Assembly: GCA_039545275.1 (NCBI GenBank)
Contig: BCHS01000014.1
Location: 313,930-377,929 of the forward strand
DNA length: 64,000 nucleotides
Source of the DNA: Pseudomicrostroma phylloplanum
Taxonomy: Eukaryota; Basidiomycota; Exobasidiomycetes; Microstromatales
Direction of reading: 5' to 3'
Shown here: positions 33,361 to 44,773 of the stretch, in pieces
Layout: each line of letters starts with the position of its first letter
How positions within the stretch are numbered: position 1 is the stretch's first letter
Translations under genes and position numbers: made by a program
The notes under the pieces: generated by a model
The model's database searches: none
Told to the model about the DNA's origin: nothing
Seen by the model: only the letters and a program-made list of their open reading frames with translations

Positions 33361-36300
33361 CTAGTCGTCCTCCTCCTCCTCCTCCTCATCGTGCACCTCG
33401 ACACTCTGATCCGCCAGGCCCTCCTCATCGTCATCTGCGCCATCGTCCTCTCCCTCCTCCTCGTGCGCCGCCTGCACCTCCTCTCCCTCACCACCTTCGT
33501 TCTCATCACCATTCCCGTCTCGATCTCCGTAGTCCAGCAAAGGTGATGGCCCACTAGTAGTGAAAAAGCCCAGCGCGCTCGCACCCGTGAGGGCTACACC
33601 GCTCGTTGTGCCCGCCTGACTGGGGAGACCGCTACCGCTGGTGCCTGCCAGACCTGTCGGGATGCCATCTCTCCCAGTCAGGCCTGGGCCAGAGCCAGCG
33701 CCTGAGCCGGAGCCGGAGCCGGACGTAGAGGTGGACAACGTGGAGAAGCTGCCGCTCCCGTTCGCATTGCCCGGCACACCCAGTATCGATGCCCCCGTAC
33801 CAGCACCAGCACCAGCAGATCCAACAGAAGCGCTCCCCAGCCTAGCCCTCGTCAGCTTCAGCGAGCCAGAGGCGGAGCGTCCCACGCTCATTGGGTTTCC
33901 CAGGCCGCGGGCATGGGCGTGGTGCAGTGGACCGAGGCCGAAGCCGAGCCCTATGCTGGGGGTTGAGTTGGGGTTGGGGCTGCTGAGGCTCGCGGTTGCG
34001 CTTGCTAGTGCGGGGGGACTTACACTGGTAGAGCTGACGACGGGCTGGCCTTGCGAGGAGGAAGAGGAGGAGGGCACAGTGGACGCGGAATAGTCGCGCT
34101 GCTCGGCTGCAATGCTCGAGGACGCAGCGGATGGCCCAGGCCCAGATGAGGAGGTGGGTCTCGATACGGCGACGCCGCCATTACCACCAGAGGGAGCGGT
34201 GAGCGGAACTCCTGCTGAGGAGCCCGTGGTAGAAGACGAGGTGGATAGCATTCTCCTGTGCGAGTTGCGCGGGAGCGGACTAGCACCAGCGCCAGCACCA
34301 GCAAGACTACCTGCAGTGGATCCCGTAGTAGTTGCGGCTGCGGAGAAGCGGCGCGAGGGGGACATGGGTGTGCTGAATGCTGCCGAGCTTGGCCATGGGC
34401 TTGTCCCTCCTGCTCCTGCCGCCGCTCCTGTTCCTGCACTTGCACCTGTTCCTGCCACTGAGGGTCGACGAGGACTCAATGGTGAGCCCGGAAAGGAGCT
34501 CGTCACGGGCGTAGTCGCGGTACTAAGCATCATCATCCCCGTCGCCGACGTTGAGTTGGACCCGATGGAGGGCTGGCGAACGTGCTGACCGAGGATCAAT
34601 TGGCGCGTCTGCAGCAGTGGAGGCGTACTACTACTGATGACCCCAGGACCAAGACCAAGACCGGTAGGGTCGTCGTGGGTCTGCAAACCTTCTTCGAAGA
34701 GCTCGGCAGGGTGGTATGTGGGAGGCTCGTAGTCGAGGTAGTCTAGCTCGAAGATCTCATAGTAGCGATCGATGCACAGCTTCAGGAGTGTACCTAACGT
34801 CGTCGGTGGAGTATCACCGCCCGTTGGCTTACCGGTGCTGCCCGGGCGAGGCATGGCGGTGCTCATCTTCGGCGCTCCGGCTACAGCGCACATGGACATG
34901 TCCTTTAGCGGGTCACTACTCCTAACGAGATTAGGGCCCCAAACGGTAGCCAGATTGGTAGCATCCATCTTGTTCCTCTCGCTCCGCCTCGAGACCTTGT
35001 GGAGCACTTCGAGGACGTAAGAGAGTAGGATGAGCTTGCTCTGAGGAAGAATGGCAGGGAAGATGACGTCTTGCAGGTAGATGATCGCATCGCGCACCGA
35101 GTCCTCGTCGCCCTCTTCCACGGGGGGACACTTGCGGATTAGAGGATACATAGAGAGTGAGAAGATGGGATCTGGTAAGCTGCGAAAGTAGAGCTTGAGC
35201 AGACCAGCAGGGATGTGTGCGTCGTCGTACTGCTTTAGTGAGACGGGACTTCCTCGATCGTACGCCTGTTGTGCTGCTTGCAGCAGAGCAGTCGAGCCCG
35301 ACTTGCGAAAGAGGCCTTCGGTGTCGAGGTTGGAGGTTGGAAGTGAGGTCGAGCCAGTTTCACCACCGTGTGGGGCAGCGGTCGTACGCTGCAGCTCCTC
35401 AACGCAGTCTTTGACTACTCGCGGGATACCCCCCTTCTCACCCTTCTCGCCCATCAAGACGTCCAGCGGCACGCCAAAGAGCTTGCTCGAAGTGCTGACG
35501 AGCTCTCCCGCAGCGTCCAAGAAGCCGTTCTTCTCCTCTGCCAATCTGGCGGGGATCTTGACTTCCTTCTCGTAATGCATGTTCCACTTCAGCACATCCG
35601 GAGGAATGTCAATCTGTGTCAGATCAATCTTCTCTGCCAATTCGCTGAGAGAGTTGACCTGAGTGATCTTCTTTGCGAACTTGGGCGACAGGACCGCCGA
35701 GCCAGTGGAGACGATCCTGACGAGAGACCGTGTGAAGAAAGTTGGGTGGCAGATGAAGAGTCTTCTGCAGTTCTTGCGAAAGGGTCGAGAGAGGCGACGA
35801 TAGGCCGACCATAGCCACGCCCAGGGCGGGCGATGGGATGAGCCGCCGGCGAAGAAGACGACTGTGTATTCATTCTGCACAAAGAGCTCCATCTGATCCA
35901 TGATCCTAGTGAGGAGATCGTCGTAATTGACCTCCTTGGGATCAGGTAGAGCTGGGCTCGACAGGACAACTATGGGCCGCCTTTCATTGTCGATGCCAGA
36001 CTGGAAGACGATGCTTTGCACGTATGAATCGAGCAAAGCGGTGCGAGCTAGCGTCTCTCCCCAGTCTCGAGGCGGCGGAGCTCCAGGCCTGATACTAGCT
36101 TCCACTTGTGCGGGATCCGGGCTCCGATTCTCAAGACTGGGTGCCAGCGTCCAAGTCGAGCTGCCGACTTCTCCTCGCAGCGACTCTTCTTCATCCTCAG
36201 CATCATCTTCCTCTTCGCCCCACTTGCCCTTGACACTGCTGTTGACGGTGGTGAAGCTATTGTCCACGCTACTGGCTCGAAGACTGCTCATGGACGTTTG

Positions 36301-36882
36301 GGCTTTCAGCCGTGTGAGGGTCGCAATGGCAGACTCGCCTGCTTCATGCCGGATTGGGCCCCGAGCACTGGCTTGGCGACCGCCTGGTGAGGCCGTTGGA
36401 GACATCAGAGGAGTAGCCGACCGCCGTTTCTCGCCTGCTCCTCTTTGCGGTGACATGTCAAAGGGGATAGCAGAGCGTCGCTTGCGCCGAGGGCCGCCTG
36501 AGGGGTCGCTGAAGTTCTCGTTGGGATCATGGCTTACTGTCCTGCTCCTGCTGCCCGTTCCTGCAGAGTGGCTGCTAGGAGCGCCATACCAAGCTCTACT
36601 AAGATAAACGGTGCCCCAGCTGCTCGAAGGCTCAGGACTAGGCAAAAGCTCGGCTCCCCCTGGCTGACGTGACGGAGAAGCACCTTGCTGCTGCGCTCCA
36701 TCTGACCGGGCCTCCTCGGTACTTGTATCCGGACGACCCCACAGACCAGAGAAGGCAGCCGTTAGAGAGCCCACGGCAAAGTATCCCGAGGCTGGTGTGG
36801 GCGAGGAAGGGACCGGCTTGGCGGAAAAGGAGCGAGAGGGAGACAAGGAGCGCAGGCGTGATGGTCCTGCCTCGTCCGACAT
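33361..36882 (-). CDS. Sec14/BCH-like plus RhoGAP protein (p50RhoGAP/Ecm25 type)
   Basis: Probable GTPase-activating protein for a Rho-family GTPase. Intronless, 1,173 residues. Residues 1-275 are disordered and Ser-rich. About 280-440 form a CRAL-TRIO/BCH-like region (RPIVVLSSPALP, YTVVFFAGGS, LFICHPTFFTRSLVRI). About 464-705 form the RhoGAP domain, with the arginine-finger motif LDTEGLFRKSGS near residue 520, LLKLYFRSLPDPIF, and the conserved ATNLATVWGPNL near 646. The tail from about 720 is a low-complexity Ser/Ala/Gly/Thr region and ends in an acidic Glu/Asp run. The CRAL-TRIO-then-RhoGAP order is that of human ARHGAP1 and yeast Ecm25. Rho1, encoded at 19044 in this window, is a possible but unproven target. 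Confidence 0.9.
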   Translation of the reverse strand: MSDEAGPSRLRSLSPSRSFSAKPVPSSPTPASGYFAVGSLTAAFSGLWGRPDTSTEEARSDGAQQQGASPSRQPGGAELLPSPEPSSSWGTVYLSRAWYGAPSSHSAGTGSRSRTVSHDPNENFSDPSGGPRRKRRSAIPFDMSPQRGAGEKRRSATPLMSPTASPGGRQASARGPIRHEAGESAIATLTRLKAQTSMSSLRASSVDNSFTTVNSSVKGKWGEEEDDAEDEEESLRGEVGSSTWTLAPSLENRSPDPAQVEASIRPGAPPPRDWGETLARTALLDSYVQSIVFQSGIDNERRPIVVLSSPALPDPKEVNYDDLLTRIMDQMELFVQNEYTVVFFAGGSSHRPPWAWLWSAYRRLSRPFRKNCRRLFICHPTFFTRSLVRIVSTGSAVLSPKFAKKITQVNSLSELAEKIDLTQIDIPPDVLKWNMHYEKEVKIPARLAEEKNGFLDAAGELVSTSSKLFGVPLDVLMGEKGEKGGIPRVVKDCVEELQRTTAAPHGGETGSTSLPTSNLDTEGLFRKSGSTALLQAAQQAYDRGSPVSLKQYDDAHIPAGLLKLYFRSLPDPIFSLSMYPLIRKCPPVEEGDEDSVRDAIIYLQDVIFPAILPQSKLILLSYVLEVLHKVSRRSERNKMDATNLATVWGPNLVRSSDPLKDMSMCAVAGAPKMSTAMPRPGSTGKPTGGDTPPTTLGTLLKLCIDRYYEIFELDYLDYEPPTYHPAELFEEGLQTHDDPTGLGLGPGVISSSTPPLLQTRQLILGQHVRQPSIGSNSTSATGMMMLSTATTPVTSSFPGSPLSPRRPSVAGTGASAGTGAAAGAGGTSPWPSSAAFSTPMSPSRRFSAAATTTGSTAGSLAGAGAGASPLPRNSHRRMLSTSSSTTGSSAGVPLTAPSGGNGGVAVSRPTSSSGPGPSAASSSIAAEQRDYSASTVPSSSSSSQGQPVVSSTSVSPPALASATASLSSPNPNSTPSIGLGFGLGPLHHAHARGLGNPMSVGRSASGSLKLTRARLGSASVGSAGAGAGTGASILGVPGNANGSGSFSTLSTSTSGSGSGSGAGSGPGLTGRDGIPTGLAGTSGSGLPSQAGTTSGVALTGASALGFFTTSGPSPLLDYGDRDGNGDENEGGEGEEVQAAHEEEGEDDGADDDEEGLADQSVEVHDEEEEEEDD

Positions 36883-37828
36883 GTGTCGTGTGCCTCGAGG
36901 AGGAGGCTGGGGCTGCGAAGATCGGGAAGCCGGGTCGAGCCCGCTGTTATGCGACGCCGAAGAGCAGCAAGCTCTTGTGCGCTTCTGCTTGCGCTCACGA
37001 GCTGTTCAGAGGACACCTGCTTGTGGCTCCTATTTCATTTCTTTGTGAGGCTAGTGTAGGAACCGAGGCTGTTGCAGTGTGAGCAACCGTGTATGTGAAG
37101 CCGCCGTCAGCTAAGAGACAGTGAGGATGCAGCAGCTGACTGCGAGAGCCAGAGTATCAACGGACACCGCGTGAATGCGACGACGAAGAGGATGATAGAG
37201 CCCAGTATGAGGAGTGATATGGAGATCGGCAAAGGAAGGTGGGATGGCAGGTCAGGGATCCTAGCCGGCGGGCCAACCACGGCCATGCCATGCCATCAGA
37301 GCAACACACACGCACACACGCACGGCCCGGAGCCTCACGCAGGGCGGGGGAGCAGCCGAGCCGAGCCAAGAGAAGACACGCCACGCCAACGCCACGCCAC
37401 GCCGCGCCGCCCTTTCCGATAGACTTCGACTTGAGGCGCGCCTCCTGACCCTCATCTCACTCTGCACCGCCGACTCGGGTCATGTCTTGCACCCTACCAA
37501 TTGCCGGTGGTAGATTATGGATGATCGACCAGCTGAGCGCTGAAATAGAGCGGATAAGACTGCCGGTCATCTCAGAGTTTTGTCTGTCTCGTTGTCCACA
37601 CCCGCTCGCGGTCGCACTCGCTTGCATTGTGTTCAGCTACATCATCGAAAATGAACGATTTTCATTGACTCCTCCTCGTGACTACAACACCGCTCAGAAC
37701 GTCTATATCAGACCAGCCACTTGTCCGCCGACCAACAAGGGAGTCGGCATCACAGGTCAAGACTTGACTTGCTGATGGAGACGGGTGGAAGGGCAGGCGG
37801 GGAGCATCGAAGCTGCCACACAGGGTGC
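36883..37828. other. intergenic region, RhoGAP promoter and cofilin 3' flank
   Basis: No credible gene. A CA-rich stretch (ACACACACGCACACACGCAC) lies at about 37306-37325, followed by GC-rich CCACGCC-type repeats to about 37412. Confidence 0.5.
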
Positions 37829-38981
37829 TTAGAAGGTCGATCGGGAGACCTTCTCGAGCACTGTGAGGAGGAGATGAAAAGACGAGAGAGAGATCTTGGA
37901 GTCAGTATCGCGATGGAGATGGCTGCCTGTTCTGTCCGAGCTTTAGCAGCACTGCAGCCTAACGTCCGGATGTTCGCCTTAACATCCTTCGTGCTTGCAT
38001 GCCCTAGATCTGCCTTGCTGCATCCCACTGAAAAATACTCCACTGTCCGTGCCTTGCTCGAGCATCATTACAACCTACACTCTACTCACCAGTAGTGTAG
38101 TCGACCTCGGAGAAGTCGGTACCCTGGATCTCGGCAGAGATTCCCACGAGGGCCTTGCGCAGTGCGTCCTTGGAAGAGGCGAAGAGCATCTTCGACTTGA
38201 TCTTCGAGTCATCGGGGGACCTGTCAGATAGACATACAGAGTTGTGAAGCAATCCGTCAGTATGTTGTCGTAGTATTGTCTTCCAAATCTGCCTATCCCT
38301 TCAGCCTGCCTGGTCTGCCTTCCCGTTTTACACTCTCCCACATAGCCCATCTCTCCGCACCCCTCTCCTCTCTCCTTTGTCGTCACTCACCAAGTGTAAA
38401 AGCAAATCTTGCTCCTCTTTCCATCCCCTCCCTTCTCGTACTCAAAGTCGTAGATGGCGTACCTACACTCGGCAGGTGGGAGCTCGGCAATGAAGTCATC
38501 GTAATTCGAGCTGGTGGAGGTCTTGGCTACCACGATTTCCCGGTTGTCGGGGGAGAGGGTGTAGATGATGAACTTGAGCTTCTTGCCCAGCTTGAGCGAT
38601 TGGAAGGCTTCCAGGCATTCCTGGGAGACGGCTACACCGGACGACTGGGAGGTAGAGATTGGGGTGGGGATGAGGAGGGAGAGGAGATCAGTATCGAACG
38701 AGGAGCAGGAAGATTTGTGGCTGACTTCGACCTCGAATATAGCGGCGTATCTACTGCTTCCCTGTCCAGCTGTCCTCCCACTACCGCAATCCCTGCCGTG
38801 ACTCCAGCGCCAGATTGTTCATCACTGCCCCTCTGTCCCACAGACAGATAGACCTGACGAACCTCCCGGCAGTCATGACCAAACACTCTGTCTTGCGACC
38901 TGAACACTCCTTCCGTACTCCCTTGCTGTTGCAATGCCATCTTGCTGCCTAGTAGCCCGACTGGATCCAGATACACACCAT
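37829..38981 (-). CDS. cof1: cofilin/ADF
   Basis: Actin-depolymerising factor that severs and recycles actin filaments. Minus-strand exons: 38981-38979 (ATG only), 38644-38391, 38220-38090 and 37860-37829, giving 139 residues. Landmarks are the N-terminal [33 protein letters not shown], the actin-binding helix region [15 protein letters not shown], and the ending [10 protein letters not shown]. Without the last 32-nt exon the protein would stop early at TTGE. The intron at 37861-38089 restores the conserved VLEKVSR ending. The first coding exon is a lone ATG followed by a 334-bp intron starting GTGTGTAT. This is inferred because Ser-Ser-Gly-Val-Ala-Val directly follows Met in the family. A longer first exon elsewhere cannot be excluded. 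Confidence 0.93.
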
Positions 38982-39666
38982 GTTGGATCAAGGAGGAGCG
39001 GGGGGTTGCGTTGCGGAGGGTAACCGGAGATCCTAGGTCAAGAAGAGCTAATAAGCAGTACCAATGTGTGACAGAGAAAGACGCTTGAGCCGATGTCCTG
39101 CTACGAAGTGCCGATGGTAAGAAGCTGTAGTGTGAGGCGTGGGTATGCCGAGCGATCAAACGTCGGAAGGTGTGTTGGGTGAGAGGGTTGGGTGTGAGTG
39201 TGGCTCAACGCGGAGGTGAGCGGAGCGGGCGGGCGGGCGGGGGAATGGGGGGGAGGCGATTCGATTGGCGTGGGTGGCTCCTCGGCCAACGCGCAGCCAG
39301 CTGGCCGGGAGCGGAGCCTGGCAGATCAGATCACACAGACGTGCAGGGCCAAGACGAGCGAGGGCCAAGCCTGCTGCTTCGCTCCATCCACACTGGGACC
39401 TAGTGGCCGTCCTGAGCGAGCGAGGAGGAAAGATGGCATGATAGCATGAACAGAGATACCGGTCATCGATTGACAGACGTGCTGCGCAGCTTCGCTGTGC
39501 TCAGTCAGCTTAAGCTGAGCGAGATATCGTACGCTGAGTAGCCTCGCTGCGTTGATTGACCCTCGGCGCCGCTTCGTCTCATGCGGCCCGAGGTCTGTGC
39601 GTCAATTTGTGCCTTTTCCGTTGCGGGTGATCTTCTTCTCGTATCGTATCGTATCGCGCCGAGTCG
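38982..39666. other. divergent promoter region between cofilin and nicotinamide riboside kinase
   Basis: No gene seen. It contains two perfect palindromes (39481-39490 and 39505-39518) and a GTATC triplet repeat at 39641-39655, just upstream of the kinase start. Confidence 0.5.
39641..39655. repeat. (GTATC)3 short tandem repeat
   Basis: Three perfect tandem copies of GTATC, ending 11 bp before the ATG at 39667. They lie in the leader or core promoter of the nicotinamide riboside kinase gene. Confidence 0.8.
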
Positions 39667-40712
39667 ATGCTGTCTTGCGTCTTCCTCCGTACTAGAACCC
39701 TTCCCTCACTCGGTTCCCGCTACATGTCGTCCTCCGCCTCATCCTCGTCACCTCCCCGGGTCCTCTTGATAGGCATCGGCGGACCTACCTGTTCGGGAAA
39801 AACGACCCTCACAAAGCACATCCTCTCTCTCCTTCCCACCTCTTCCTCCCCCTCCTCCTCCTCCTCTTCCTCTTCTCCCAGCGGCTCCCTCACCTCCTTC
39901 ATAGTCCACCAGGATGACTTCGCTCCACCCGAGTCCTCTCTGCAGTGGAACGAAGAGGTAGGCAGCGCAGACTGGGACGACCCGGCCACCTCCGTCGATT
40001 GGCAGCGGCTGCGCTCCACCCTCGCCCACGTAAAAGCAAATGGAGCTCTCCCGCCCGATCATGGCAGTCACGACGAGTCGAACCCACTTCCAGAGCGGGC
40101 GATCCGGCGCGAGACAGACCAGAAGTACCGGCAGATGTTCAGAGAGGCGATGCAGCGGGATGGAGGACCGACACACGTCGTCTTCTTGGATGGGTTCTTG
40201 CTCTACTATGACGAAGAGGTGAGGGACATGATCGATGTGCCCATCTTCCTACGTATCGGCAAGGAGCTCCTACGCGAGCGGAGAGAGAAGAGAGGGGGCT
40301 ACGTGACTGCCGACGGCGATAAGTGGGAGGTGAGTAGCACAGCGCTCACCGCGATCGGCCTCGAATGAGGACGAACGTCTCACCAATCCTCTTCCTGCCC
40401 CCCGCCTCTCTACAGGACCCGCCCCTCTACTTTTCGCACATTCTCTGGCCCTCGCATCTCAAGGCCCACTCTCACCTCTTCAAGGACGCAGACGTCGAAG
40501 CAGGGTCAGTCCTGCCTGTATCAGCGGCGCGAACTCCCGCCTCGAGGACAATACCAGACGATAGCGACTCCGCAGCCGAAAAGGTCCTCCGCCTCGTCGA
40601 AGTGCAGGACGTTCCCGGCAAGGGAGAGCCGAGGGGTATCGATGAGATCGTGCAGGAAGGGTGCGAGATTGTTTTGCAGGCGCTGAAGGAGTGGAAGGGG
40701 GAGAAGGCGTGA
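39667..40712 (+). CDS. nrk1: nicotinamide riboside kinase
   Basis: Phosphorylates nicotinamide riboside to NMN in NAD salvage. Exons 39667-40329 and 40416-40712, giving 319 residues. The P-loop is GGPTCSGKTTLT. It is followed by the family motif VHQDDF, a WDDPATSVDW segment typical of NRK, THVVFLDGFLLYYDE, and RGGYVTADGDKWE joined across the intron to DPPLYFSHILWPSHLKAH. The uridine kinase family shares the P-loop, but the HQDDF and DGDKWEDPP features favour NRK. A Ser-rich insert (about residues 58-75) extends the loop after the first helix. Two in-frame starts exist, 39667 and 39724. The first adds a 19-residue leader with Arg and hydrophobic residues but no acidic ones. Confidence 0.9.
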
Positions 40713-40937
40713 TCCTACCATGAAAGCGCGGGGCAGATAACGATGTTTTGGACTTTAGATGGGCAGCGCGAACGATTAGAATTCAATGATACCACGTCCA
40801 CATATCAAGCATCTCCTCGGACGGCCTGGCAGGCAAAGGATTCATGACAGTAAAGGGGTATCCATTGCATAACGATTTCCAGATGAAAACAGATGGAAGG
40901 AAAGTCTGCCTGCCTGTGTCTGTCTGACCCTTGTACT

Positions 40938-41985
40938 CTACTTGTTCTTAGCTGCCCCCTCCTTCAGTCCCCTCGCGATACCAATTGCAATCCTCCTCGT
41001 CACTCCCGCAGGCAGGATCCCCGTGATGACCGTAGCCCAGTACTGCCACCTATGCGGCACAATGCACACGCCCGGTCTTTCGCTCCAGAGGTTCCACATG
41101 CTAGGCGCGAGACTCTGGATCGCAGCGCGGGTCCAGCCCTCGCTAGTAGGGATCATGAGCGATTCAGGCGCGTCGAGCATCCCTGAAATGACTTGCCCGG
41201 GCACAAGACAGGTAACGTCTACCTGCCGGTTCTCGGCGATCATCTCGTTGTATAGCGATTGGCAGAAGCCTAGATCGAAGCCTTTTGTGCCGATGTAAGG
41301 AGAGACGTAGGGAGGTGTGGCCCAGACGCCGATGGAGGAGACGACGGCGAGGAGAGAGGGCTCATTTTGTTTCAGGTGAGGCAGACAGATGCGAGACACT
41401 TCGGCCGGGAAGATCGTATTGGAGATGATCACCTGCGCAATGGTTTCGCTCGTCTCTTCTTCCAGGAGAGGGAAATGTGCATTGGCTGTACCCAAATTGT
41501 TGATCACTACCGTTAGACGCACCTCGGGATCGGAGAGAAGGGAAGTGAGCTCCGTTGTCAGGTGCTCATTGGGGTAGATCGTGGCTTCGGTCACTAGAAG
41601 GCGCGTCTGGGCGGAAGGCGTGGCCACGGCAATGGCGGACTGGACGGTCTCGAGCTTGGAGCGGTTGCGCCCTTGGAGGATGATGTTGAAGCCGAGTGCA
41701 GCCAGCTGCTTGGCCCACTCTTCGCCCATGCCGCCAGTAGTGCTGAGGAGGCAGAACGGAGGAGAAGTCAGGATCCAGGGACGGCAGCTCGGCAGGTACC
41801 AGTAGGCCTTATCTCTGCAACTCGTCAGCACCGCCTCCGGAGACTGCTACTCACCCTGTGACTAGAGCATAGGGGGCCTTCGTCTCGTTACCCTTGGTAG
41901 CTCCATTGGTGTGCAGGTAGCGTCGCATCGGGTTGGCTGCTCCCCGAGGTGGGATATCTGCGGAAGTGGACGCAACGGAGCTCAT
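40938..41985 (-). CDS. SDR resembling very-long-chain 3-oxoacyl-CoA reductase / 17-beta-HSD type 12
   Basis: Short-chain dehydrogenase. Minus-strand exons 41985-41855 and 41742-40938, giving 311 residues. The NADP-binding motif TGTTGGMG spans the junction. Other marks are ILQGRN (cofactor selection), VINNLGTA for the NNxG motif, a VVSSIG catalytic Ser, YIGTK for YxxxK, and LVPGQV after it. The layout matches the KAR/HSD17B12 group, which acts in ER fatty-acid elongation. The usual N-terminal membrane helix is not visible after the chosen ATG, so either a short form is made or another upstream exon exists. Other members of the HSD17B12/HSD17B3 group with sterol or lipid substrates are possible. 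Confidence 0.85.
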
Positions 41986-42793
41986 CTCAGTGAAAGGACA
42001 CGCGGCCAAGCAGAGGATGGAGGATCAAGAATGAGCAGGATGAGACGAAGAGGAAGGAAAAGCAGAAGATCCTGAGGAGGAGGACACGAGTGCGAAGGTG
42101 GTGACGATGAGAGTGGTCCCGAGAGGGGTCTCAAGGTCTGCAAAAAGCGGAAGAAGTGGTGAAGCTGCTCTCGCTGCACCCCGCTTTTGCGGAAAGAGGG
42201 GCGAGGTGATTTCCGCATCGTCTGTCTCAAGAGCCCTTGGCTGCGATTTGGTGACCCTCGCCTCCAACGCAACTTGGTCACGACGATGACACGAAGCTCG
42301 GAAATACGAACCAATTTCGAGCGAGGGTTGATGCCCGGGTCACCTCATATCCATTGCCGTGGTAGAGCACCTAGTGTCAGGCCACACACTCAAGGACTCA
42401 TTGACTCTTCAGCTGTGGCGTGACTGTGGCGTTGCCCTGCCTCCACCCGATAAGGCAGGCGTGCGGCCAAGGATTGGCCCAAAGGTACGAGAAACACCCA
42501 TGAGAGGCGGCAGAACTGTTCAATTCTCCTTTACTACATGATTTATTTTCAGTCGGTCGAGAGCAGGGTGAAGAGGGCTGTTGGGGGGTGTTGGGGGGTG
42601 CAGGAGTTTCTACGGGGTCGTCGGTCCTTCGGAGGGCAATCGGGCATAGGCACAGACAGGCAGCTTAGCTCTGCCTCGGCCCAAGGGCGGAGGGGCGAGT
42701 GGAGAGGACCGCCTCCCGCGCCTCCCCGCCTTGACCCGAGCACAGGCGCCACGCCACACTTGGCCAGCGCGTGGCGCACAAGCAGGCAGTGCA

Positions 42794-42800
42794 TATATAG
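42794..42800 (+). promoter_or_regulatory. TATA box of the polyubiquitin gene
   Basis: TATATAG lies 125 bp upstream of the donor of the 5'-UTR intron and about 340 bp upstream of the ATG. It is followed by a CT-rich initiator zone, which fits a strongly expressed gene. Confidence 0.7.
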
Positions 42801-42918
42801 ACGGAACGGGCGACGACTGAGTCACGCCTTGCCTCCCTTACCACACAACCACCCCATCACCCACCGCTACACCATCGTCCACTTCGACGACTAATACCCA
42901 TACACAGCACAGACTACA

Positions 42919-43101
42919 GTGAGTATCAACGTCACGAACACGTTCACTCTATCTCGCGAGCTGCGCACCGGCAGTAGCAAGGCGCTTCCTCAATCCTGAG
43001 GTTTCAGCCACTCGTGCTCTCAACAGGGGGTGGAACATCCACTATTGTCTCAATGGCCATTCACTGACAATGTTCTATCGCTCGCGCACTCTTCTTCACA
43101 G
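42919..43101 (+). other. probable 5'-UTR intron of the polyubiquitin gene
   Basis: Donor GTGAGTATC at 42919 and acceptor CTTCTTCACAG ending at 43101, 33 bp before the ATG. Leader introns are common in ubiquitin genes. Inferred from splice signals only. Confidence 0.65.
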
Positions 43102-43134
43102 ACGCCAACAGCACCACCACATCGTTTCGCAATC

Positions 43135-44498
<1,364 letters not shown>

Positions 44499-44773
44499 GC
44501 GTCTCTCGGCCGCTGACATGTCACTCTTCTGTCACCCAAGAATCTGGAGGTGAGGCATGGTGGGATAATCTTTTGACGACCTCTTTTGAGGCCGTCGACT
44601 TTGTGTCCCAGACATCAATCCTATGATTACCTTTTATCTACGTTTATACATTGTGAATTGTGTGTGTCAGCGAATGAACGAGGTCGAGATCATATTAGCT
44701 ACAAGACTCCGTGTGTTTGTCCTTCCTGACAGCTGGTCGAGCTACCCCGTAATCTGTCCTCCTTGCCTCCGCC

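Larger units (their letters stand above)
41986..43134. other. divergent region upstream of polyubiquitin
   Basis: Promoter of the polyubiquitin gene and 5' flank of the SDR gene. It contains a perfect G-rich tandem decamer (42581-42600), a TATA box (42794-42800) and a 5'-UTR intron (42919-43101). Minus-strand frames here end without joining the SDR gene. Confidence 0.6.

Noticed and set aside
41982..42314. Minus-strand frames upstream of the 3-oxoacyl-CoA-reductase-like gene as a missing membrane exon
   Set aside because: Hydrophobic runs are present but no splice donor joins them in frame to the SDR start at 41985. The ATG there has its own good context.
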